Origin: Biscogniauxia marginata
Taxonomy: Eukaryota > Ascomycota > Sordariomycetes > Xylariales > Xylariaceae
Direction: 5' to 3'
Assembly: GCA_022695795.1 (NCBI GenBank)
Contig: MU404166.1
Coordinates: 1 to 64,000, forward strand
DNA length: 64,000 nucleotides
The notes under the pieces were generated by a model. That model had not been told where the DNA came from and did not search any database. It saw only the letters and a program-made list of their open reading frames with translations. The position numbers and the translations under genes are program-made. Positions 56,803 to 64,000 of the stretch are shown here, one piece after another. Numbering within the stretch: the stretch's first letter is position 1; each line of letters starts with the position of its first letter.

Positions 56803-57344
56803 TCAGATGGTATTTGCATTATGAGTGGACGGATACTTAGACAGGGCTAGGCGGGGCGAGTTCGGGCTGGCCTACTTGGCCATGATAGGTTTTATGTTCC
56901 ATGTGCATTGCATCATACGGCGTTCGGATGATCTTGCTATTCTTTGAGGGTGATGGGGAGAGGAGAAAGGAACGGGACAACACCGACGGCGGCGACAGAA
57001 AAGTCGCATTCACGAGGATTTCGTCTAATTGATACTACAGAGCTCGAGATGACACTCCCATCACATTATGACATAGCAGGCGGGACCAGGCCGTTGCTCC
57101 AATAATGACTACCTACAAAATTTACACTCATCTTTCAACTTGTCGATGCAAGTGCCGGTTGCCTTCTTTGACGTGCTCATCGCGCTCTTGAACTAAACCC
57201 ACATGATAGGTCTAACTCATACTAGGTAGCCACTCCGCAATGCACGTAGGTATATTATCTATACGCGAAGACTCTCAAAAACCCTTATTGCTCCTTTGCC
57301 GATAACCACAAAACACCGCTTCTGCTAACTAGGCTTTTCTACCT
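56803..57344. other. Convergent intergenic 3' regions
   Basis: Between the F-box gene and MsrA. No gene, repeat or hairpin of note is visible. Confidence 0.5.
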
Positions 57345-58234
57345 TTACTTCTGCTCGAGCGGGGGGAAAGGGCGGAGGAAGTGGCTCGGGCACTCGTAGC
57401 CCGAGGGGTTCTTGTGGAGGTAGAGCTGGTGGTAGTCCTCGGCATCCCACCAGGTGCCGGCGGGCACGATCTCGGTCACGACGCGGCGGCCGCCGTACCA
57501 CTGCTCGCCAGCCTGGCGCGTCACCTCGCGCGCGACCGCCTCCTGCTCGGCCGAGTGGTAGTAGATGCCGCTGCGGTACTGCGTGCCGACGTCGGGCCCC
57601 TGCCGGTCCGCCGTCGTCGGGTCGTGCATCCGGTAGAAGAACTCGAGGAGCTGCCGGTAGGTTATGCGGGCGGGGTCGTAGTGGATCTGTAGGGCTTCGG
57701 AGTCTATTTTGGGGGGAAAGTTTGTCAGCGAGAAAAGAGAAAGAGATGGAGAATGGAGACGGAGGAAAATGGGGGGGGAAAGGGGGGAAGAAGAAAAGAA
57801 AAAAACGTACGGCCCGTCTTGCCCGTGCAAACGGCCCTGTAGGTAGGGTTCTCGGCGTCGCCGCCGATATAGCCGACGCGCGCGTCGTAGAGCCCCTTGC
57901 CGCCGAACTGCTTGCGGTACAGGTGCTCGACGCCCCAGAAACAGCCCGCCGCCACGGTGGCCTTCTCGGCGCCCTCGGGGATCGCTGATGCCGCCGCCAC
58001 GTGCTGTCCCGCGCCGCCGCCGTCGGGGGCGACGCCGAAGCCGCGCGTGCTGGACGCCAGGGGCCGGAAGAGGCGCGAGAGGAAGGTCGGCATGGCGGAG
58101 AAGGGGGCCGGGGACATGGCGAGGGCGAGGACGATTGCGATTGCGATTGCGATTGCGAGTGCTGCTGTTGCTGCGGCGAGGGCGGAGGCGAGGGGGAAGG
58201 GGTTGTTCTTGAGGAGCGCGGGGAGCTTGGTCAT
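57345..58234 (-). CDS. MXR1: Peptide methionine-S-sulfoxide reductase
   Basis: Reduces methionine-S-sulfoxide in proteins using thioredoxin. Exons are 57811-58234 and 57345-57703, giving 260 aa; the junction creates [14 protein letters not shown], the conserved MsrA segment. The catalytic Cys is in [12 protein letters not shown] (residue 98), followed by [36 protein letters not shown] and a C-terminal [16 protein letters not shown] containing a possible resolving Cys. The length exceeds typical MsrA (about 170-220) because the longest frame adds a hydrophobic N-terminus with alternating Ile-Ala made by a GCGATT/ATCGCA hexanucleotide repeat. Initiation could instead be at Met40 or Met48 ([18 protein letters not shown]), which looks like a mitochondrial presequence. 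Confidence 0.95.
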
Positions 58235-58237
58235 ATA

Positions 58238-58268
58238 TTTATATATGTGTGTGTGTGTGTGTGTGTGA
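58238..58268. repeat. (TG)n microsatellite at the MsrA start
   Basis: A TATATATG tract continues as a long uninterrupted TG run directly upstream of the MsrA ATG, in its 5' leader. Confidence 0.85.
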
Positions 58269-58323
58269 AATAAATAGATTTGGACGGGATTGACGGATCG
58301 CGGGCGTGTCGATCGGGATTTGG

Positions 58324-58337
58324 TAGGTAGGTAGGTA
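58324..58337. repeat. TAGG/CCTA dispersed motif, longest copy
   Basis: TAGGTAGGTAGGTA is the longest perfect run of the motif that recurs at more than fifteen intergenic places in this window. Confidence 0.85.
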
Positions 58338-61300
58338 TTTGGAATGTGCAGCTACCTACAGGAGCTAAAGTAGGTATGTATGGATATGGACCAACTACTT
58401 AGTTATTATAAATTAATAACCTAGAGTCAAGGAGGATCGAAAATGAAGCAGCAGTAGTCTAAATACCTGCACTTTTTGTGAGAAAGCGGGAGGGTTTAGG
58501 TTACCTACGTGGCTCGAAATCGCACCTCTTAAAGGCGCGAATTTGAGATTTTGATTCCTCAACTAAAATAAAAATGTCTGATGTCAGTGTCAATGACAAT
58601 GACAATGACAAATTATCTCGACGCCACCCATTTAAAGAGTTAGGTACCTAGGTACTGCCCCTCGTCCCGTCCCCTTCCCTCGGAAAAGGAGCCCCTCCTA
58701 CAGTACGTTAGGCGGGAGGTAGTATAGGTAAATCTGAAACCGACCCCGCCAGCCCGCTATATGTGATGCGAATCAGACTGCTAAATGACGCCATAGGTAT
58801 TTATCTAAGTAAAAAAAAAAGTGGTCTATGCTGTGGGCTCCGGTGATTTCCCTTTTAGCACCCGCTGCTAGTGTTGTAGCTAGCCGCCTTGTGATTCCAA
58901 ATCACTTAACTTAGAGGGCCCAGGATTATTCCCGTTGATATACTTAAGCGTTACCTCTAGATCTCTTACGTCGCCGTGTCATTTCATGTGAACGATCTAA
59001 GTATAAAGGTAAGTACGTTTAATTCAACTTTTACAAACTTACAAGAATTAATTTTAAGGGTGCAACTTTGGTTATTTTCGAAGATATTATAATTAATACT
59101 TACCTAATTTGTCATTTATTTCTTATAACTACCTAGGTACTTAAGAGTTAAATATAAGTTAGCTAAGACATTGATACTTCGGATAACATGGTTTTATATG
59201 CGATTTAATCATTAATATTATATATCGGGTAAATAATAAAAGTTTATAATTTATATACATGAAAGAAATACCTGTCAATTTCGAAGCCGTAGTAACTTCA
59301 CACAGCGCTATCTCGTCGACGCTGATACGAGGGTAATGATACAGTGTATCCATAAAAAAGCGACTGTATATCGTGGGTTTTAAAATAATAGATTTGAGCT
59401 CACTAGAAAAGCTTGAACTTAGAAGGTTGACTCTCGGGGCAGCTCCCCTTTATTTTGGTCGATCCCTATTATTCCATTATAGCTTCTAGATCATTCTCAT
59501 CACGTATTTACAATCAATAGTTTACATATAGAGACACTGTCCCTTTTCCGCCAGAGCCAACGAACTCCGTGACTCCCCCGTGCTCTCTTCTCTGTAATAG
59601 GGTGTCGTATGTGGAATCAATCCTTAAGCAGGTCTAGCGATCTTCAAAAAACTTCGAGCAACAGAGGATGGTACTGGAATAATGGAATGATGGCTGCTGG
59701 GTTGTCGAGCATGACCTTCTTAGTTGAATTATTCTTTGCAGTATACGTTGCCCGGACAAATGAAACGACGGCCGCTATGAGGTCCAAGATGATGATGCCG
59801 GCCCATAACTATATACAAATGTTTCGTAATCGGGAAGCGTTTGGCTTAAGGCTCCAGTCGTCGCTTTTCATATCACTAGGAGCTCTAATTATATCTCCGG
59901 ATGGTATGTGCCCGGTACCCCATTACTCTACTGTCTTTTCGTCTTTCTACCCGTAAAATTTGCAGAGTCTGTAACCGATACACGACTTCACTGCGGACCT
60001 AGGAGTAAGTTGAATGCTAGGTCGAGGTTCATGTACTTGATTACTCGCCAAGGTCTAAGCTCGGATTGGCTGGATATTTATAGCTAGTTAGTGTATCCCG
60101 GCCATATACGAATAAAACAGATGGCTAATTATACTATTTTCTCAGTAGTAGCGCGATTAATACTCACTCAACTTTTAAAAATATATCCAAGTGCTAATTA
60201 ATGTTCGCTACCTAACTATCTGTATAATAAAAAGCACAAATATCTCTTAATTCTTACTAGCTAGTCGTAGAATATTTGATAAACATCACGAAATCTAGCC
60301 CTACCCAGTGATAGATAGCACACTACACATATCAGAGCTGTAAGGCTATCTCGAGCTCGACATGAACACCCAGGTGGGATTCTTTATCAACGCGGAAATT
60401 TTGTAGCTCGAGAAATTTGACAATATCTTTACTGTCAGAAAATCCCACAGCCCTGTTTGTGCTAAAAGGGTGACCTAGGATCAACGAATTTGGTCATCTT
60501 ATTGATTCCAATAGCACCTAACCTATGATCGTCCTATCCTTGTCACGCTGTATTCATTGTCAAAAGGCCTTGGCAAGATTATCAGAGATATCTGCGCACG
60601 CATAATGGCAACTTTGTTAAGTAGCTGGCTGGTGTTGCATCTCTGAAGGCTCCGATGCATCAGGTCTATATTTGTATAGCAAGGCCTCCCGTCTTTTAAA
60701 ACTGCAATATATCCGAGGAATTCTATGACATAGAAGTAGATGTACTAATATCTAAAGTGGTGTTTTGAGCCATGGGACATGTGGTAGTTGTCTGTCGGCC
60801 AAGGCTAGACCCGTCCTGCTAAGGTTGTAACATCCGATCTACGGATCACATGCATAGCGAAAAGCCTCCTTATATCATGCTATCCTGCTTTACGATGGCG
60901 AGTACTTTGACAATGACGTCTTAATGATCTGTTTTATAATCCTTCACAGCAGGGACCGGGATGGGAGAAAAGGTCCTATGGTGCCGCTTATTTACAACCA
61001 CTGCGCTGGGTTCGGCAAAGGTTACCTTACTCGAATAACAGAAGAGCAAACGATAGATCTCAACATCAGATATTTAAGCTACATGTTCTCGCGCGCCCCG
61101 CCGCCTTGGCGGAGTTCCATGAACCCTGCACAGATCCCCCCCGATCTGGTGGTTCCAGGTCTAAAGCGACGTTTCAGATTTGGGTTGGCAACATGATACG
61201 GTGGTCCAGGAACATGGGAGAACTTGGCAGGAGAGAAAGGAGAAATGAGGTAAGTACAGACGAGGCATTATTAACTCATGTCACGGCTAATGTTTGGAGT

Positions 61301-61649
61301 AGTCGGTGAGCTCCTGTTCTCCCGAAGCTGCTCGACGTCACAGAAAAGTGAGGCCTCACGCCCGGTAGCGGCTCGTTCCATGATACCTTTTAGATCTTCT
61401 TAGTTGGGAGATCGTAATTAATAAAAGCCCATATTGGACCCTAGCCACAACAGCTTAATTTATCACGTCTTTTGCTTCTCGCTTGCCCATTCTGTGGACC
61501 TCTACGTTTAGGAATACCTTCAGCTCTCTCCACCGCGGTCATATCTCACTTGCACAGAGTATCCCCGTATATATACTCTTTATAGCCCAGCCAACTAGCA
61601 GACCCCTACATCACATCCACGTACCAGGAAAAAAGAAAATACTACCAAG

Positions 61650-62126
61650 ATGCTCAGCAACCGCCGATCGACCATGCTGGGGCCCTCGATAGGCACCCGG
61701 CCGACCTCGTACCAACCGAGCGTCCCTACCCTCGGCAGCATCAACCCGGACGCCGAGCCGCACTGCACAGCGCCGTCGGTGCTAACGACTACCACGTCCG
61801 ACCTGGCGGGCTACCGCATCGTGCGGGTCGTGGGCGCCGTTTACGGGTCCGTGACGTACGCGTGCAAGGACAAGGACACGAAGTCGCTGCTCAAGGCCAC
61901 GGCGAAGGGCACCGAGGTCCGGAGCCTGACGCACATGATGTACAACGCGCGCGACCAGGCCATCGAGCGCATGACGCGCGACTGCGTGTCCCGCGGCGCC
62001 AACGCCGTCATCGGCATGAGCTTCGGCGAGAGCGACGTCCTCGGCTTCGCGCAGGTCTCCGTCTACGGCACGGCCGTCTACGTGGAGCGGGAGAAGCCGC
62101 TGGAGAACCCGTTCGCGACGAAGTGA
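61650..62126 (+). CDS. YbjQ/UPF0145-domain protein
   Basis: A 158-aa single-exon gene. After a disordered N-terminus (1-45), the residues TSDLAGYRIVRVVGAVYGSVTYA, then YNARDQAIERMTRDCVSRGANAVIGMSF and VSVYGTAVYVE match the YbjQ_1 (PF01906, formerly heavy-metal-binding) fold, known from bacteria as a small pentameric protein of uncertain role. Bacterial members are usually about 105 aa; the extra N-terminal tail is seen here. The gene is much more GC-rich than its flanks (58.3-64 kb), forming an isolated GC island. Fungal copies of this family exist, so ancient transfer from bacteria is possible but not shown by this window. Confidence 0.85.
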   Translation: MLSNRRSTMLGPSIGTRPTSYQPSVPTLGSINPDAEPHCTAPSVLTTTTSDLAGYRIVRVVGAVYGSVTYACKDKDTKSLLKATAKGTEVRSLTHMMYNARDQAIERMTRDCVSRGANAVIGMSFGESDVLGFAQVSVYGTAVYVEREKPLENPFATK

Positions 62127-63647
62127 GAGAAAAGGAGAGTGAGCGAGAGAGAGAGAAACACGTTGCGGATTTTGGAATATTGGATACATATGCGAAGGCG
62201 CACGCGTGTTCTGGTGTGTATTATAGGAACCTCAAGGCTCTTTTTGACTACATGAAGTACGGTGTGCTTGGTATTATATTTCTCATTCTTCTTATTGCAG
62301 AGAAAACCGGCTTTCTGTTCCAATTTACGTTACCACAGCGCTAGGTTTTTATCGCCATCAACTATTCTGACTGGAGGAGCTTGGTATTAGGTTTCGACAA
62401 GCAAGGGCACCCGAAAGCGATAGTATGGCCATTGAAATCCAGGAAGAGACGGCGATTAGAGATACATGATACTATTTTGTCAGCTTGGGAATGAGAACTG
62501 CGGGTTATGCTCAGGAATCCAACAGGATTACTTTGGCTGTAATCATGGGTGATGGCATCCACTAAAAGACCGCGCCGCGCAAACCTACGGTAGTGGCATA
62601 CTCAGGGCTCGGGTAGATGTGCCTAAGGTCTCTGCCATTTTATCCTCAGAGCTTTAGGACACCAAGAGCGTTCCACCCTTCTATAGACGAGACTTCTGTC
62701 ACGCTCTCGAGCTAAAAACCCTCTCAAGTACCATCATGCTGGTCGACAACACCACCAATTCTATCACTAAGATCATCGACTGTTTGTTGGCTGGCCGTCT
62801 AGCCTAGAGCTCCGCGTCCTATGTGTAAGGCTTAGGAACGCGAACAGCTAGTGATTTGGCTATGGGGTTGATCCGGGAGCAGCTCTAGAAAGCGGTAGAT
62901 TATTGAAGGTGTACAATCTCGAAGATCGACTAATGGGAATCGTTAAGAAGTCAAGTCTCGTTTCGTATTATCCATCTATCAGATTTTGAACAGAACGGCC
63001 AGATTTTCGATGGAGCCATTGCCGGAATACTTGCGAGATTCGTTCAAAACTTCGTCACGGCCTCATCTGATGCTCATGGAACGATAGGATCACCCTATAG
63101 CACGAGCTGGGACTGGATAGGAAGGGGCAGTTGATTCTGTTACTAGTTGACGGCCTAGATTGCTCGGTATTGAAGACAGTGTTCCTACCTCACCTGATTT
63201 TCGAAAGGGAAGCTGTTTCTATATCTTATTAATTCATAATACATAATTAAGATCACACGCACATACATGTGTCTCTCTAGGTTAGTTGAATCGTAGTCTA
63301 GACCCCCATACTGTCTTCAATAGAGCGGATGACTATCGCTCTCCTAACGAGGGCTATCCCCGCGGTGAGATCTTAGTATGCATTAACTTGCCGAAAGGGG
63401 CAATTCTAACCACTTATCCCGCTTATTCACCCCGCCCCCGCGGGGCTTGTTCAGATATAGGTAGCTTCTTACTTTCTAAGTAATATGTACCGCTCTCTAG
63501 AACTTAATGTTGTTAGTTGTGGCAAGGAGGTTCAGTATAGACTATCCGACACAAACCTTGTGGATGGATTAAGCTGGAAAATTTACAATTCCACAACGGG
63601 GTGGTGTCTCATTATTCAAATTATCTGGTAAGAAAGTTTCATATTAA
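62127..63647. other. Intergenic with a possible gene relic
   Basis: No intact gene is present. Between about 62950 and 63230, two different frames give protein-like phrases (DGAIAGILARFVQNF in one; LILLLVDGLDCS in another) separated by stops, suggesting a frameshifted fragment. No identity can be assigned with confidence. Confidence 0.35.
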
Positions 63648-64000
63648 CTAACTGATGATAGAGGCATCTACATCATCAACTATTTGCACTTTGATGCTCC
63701 CGTTGCTAGTGTCAGAACACACGTGGAGTGCTTCGAGCGCCTTCTCGAGGGGATACGTGTGGGTAACCAGCTTCTTCAAGTCTAGAATGCCGCCGCTCAG
63801 ACAAGCGATCCCCGCCGGCCACGTATCTCGGTAACGGTTGATAAATCTCAAGTCAATCTGTAGGAGAGAAAGTCTTGTTAGCAATCGCTAGCCCATAATA
63901 TTGGATGCAATAAACTGGTGCCCATTGAATAAGTTTAGACTCACTTCGGCCAGTGATATGTGCATGAACGGCAGGTTGTTCATTATCGACCGCCCTACCC
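63648..64000 (-). CDS. Polyol/alcohol dehydrogenase (MDR), C-terminal part, truncated by the window
   Basis: The last exon 63648-63857 and the end of the preceding exon (63945 to at least 64000) are visible, separated by an 87-nt intron (donor GTGAGT, acceptor CTACAG). The spliced product reads NLPFMHISLAE-IDLRFINRYRDTWPAGI, then LDLKKLVTHTYPLEKALEAL, the C-terminal pattern of zinc MDR polyol dehydrogenases (xylitol, sorbitol or arabinitol dehydrogenase group). The catalytic domain and zinc ligands lie outside the window, so substrate cannot be judged. Confidence 0.82.

Larger units (their letters stand above)
58235..61649. other. AT-rich gene-poor region
   Basis: No gene can be supported. 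TAGGTAGGTAGGTA lies near 58324. A short (TGACAA)n run is at about 58593-58612. The stretches 58970-59270 and 60060-60300 are strongly AT-rich. A 115-codon frame at 59609-59956 (+) has one hydrophobic stretch but no homology I recognise; another at 60924-61196 (+) is featureless. Both are left unannotated. Confidence 0.5.

Noticed and set aside
59609..59956. 115-codon plus-strand frame with a hydrophobic segment
   Set aside because: Low-complexity context, AT-rich flanks, no splice partner and no recognisable family; too weak to call a gene.
60924..61196. 90-codon plus-strand frame
   Set aside because: No domain, signal peptide or codon bias compared with neighbours.

Overview
The window is nuclear DNA of a filamentous ascomycete (Pezizomycotina). 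The evidence is short introns of about 50-80 nt with GTAAGT-like donors and CTAAC-type branch sites, compact multi-exon genes, fungal-specific families (Vps3844/DUF3844, NTR2, 7TM-RGS proteins, F-box proteins), a nuclear intron-containing tRNA-Arg, and intergenic DNA peppered with TAGGTAGG/CCTACCTA motifs of the kind seen in many Sordariomycetes. Class level is inference; genus cannot be fixed from this sequence. Nothing bacterial, viral, CRISPR-like or phage-like was seen.

Layout. 0-7 kb: a GC-homopolymer edge, a PaxM-like FAD monooxygenase (+) convergent with an F-box protein (-), then an intronless MDR quinone-oxidoreductase-like gene (+). 7.8-16.2 kb: HMG-CoA reductase, nicotinamidase and an HSL-type alpha/beta hydrolase, all on the minus strand. 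18.6 kb: tRNA-Arg(CCG) with an intron. 19.3-25.5 kb: a tight housekeeping block with a mitochondrial protein of unknown function (-), Vps3844 (+), NTR2 (-) and Sm protein G (+). NTR2 and SmG are head to head and both work in the spliceosome cycle. 27.5-40.5 kb: an accessory-looking block with a divergent P450-like protein (+), an MFS transporter (+), a seven-transmembrane RGS protein (+), an aromatic-hydroxylase-type FAD monooxygenase (-) and an MDR oxidoreductase (-). It has no backbone synthase or Zn2Cys6 regulator. 41.4-44.3 kb: a 958-aa protein with two cyclic-nucleotide-binding domains, an F-box and leucine-rich repeats. 44.3-50.4 kb is gene-poor. 50.4-58.2 kb: a small cysteine-rich secreted protein (-), a mitochondrial BAX-inhibitor-1-like protein (+), a second classical F-box protein (+) and MsrA (-). 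58.2-64 kb: AT-rich, gene-poor DNA containing a GC-rich YbjQ-domain gene (+), ending in a truncated polyol/alcohol dehydrogenase (-) that runs off the window.

Working together. HMG-CoA reductase feeds sterol and isoprenoid synthesis. Nicotinamidase feeds NAD+ salvage. MsrA and the YbjQ protein may relate to stress or homeostasis. The 27.5-40.5 kb genes could form a sense-import-oxidise group, but this is inference from proximity and class only. The best candidates for something new are the cNMP-F-box-LRR protein (a possible cyclic-nucleotide-gated ubiquitin-ligase adaptor), the orphan oxidoreductase/receptor block, two genes that need 16-17 nt microexons, and a repeated pattern of sharp GC jumps toward the 3' halves of several genes.

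Exon structures were built by hand from splice signals, reading phase and family motifs. No homology search or RNA data were available.
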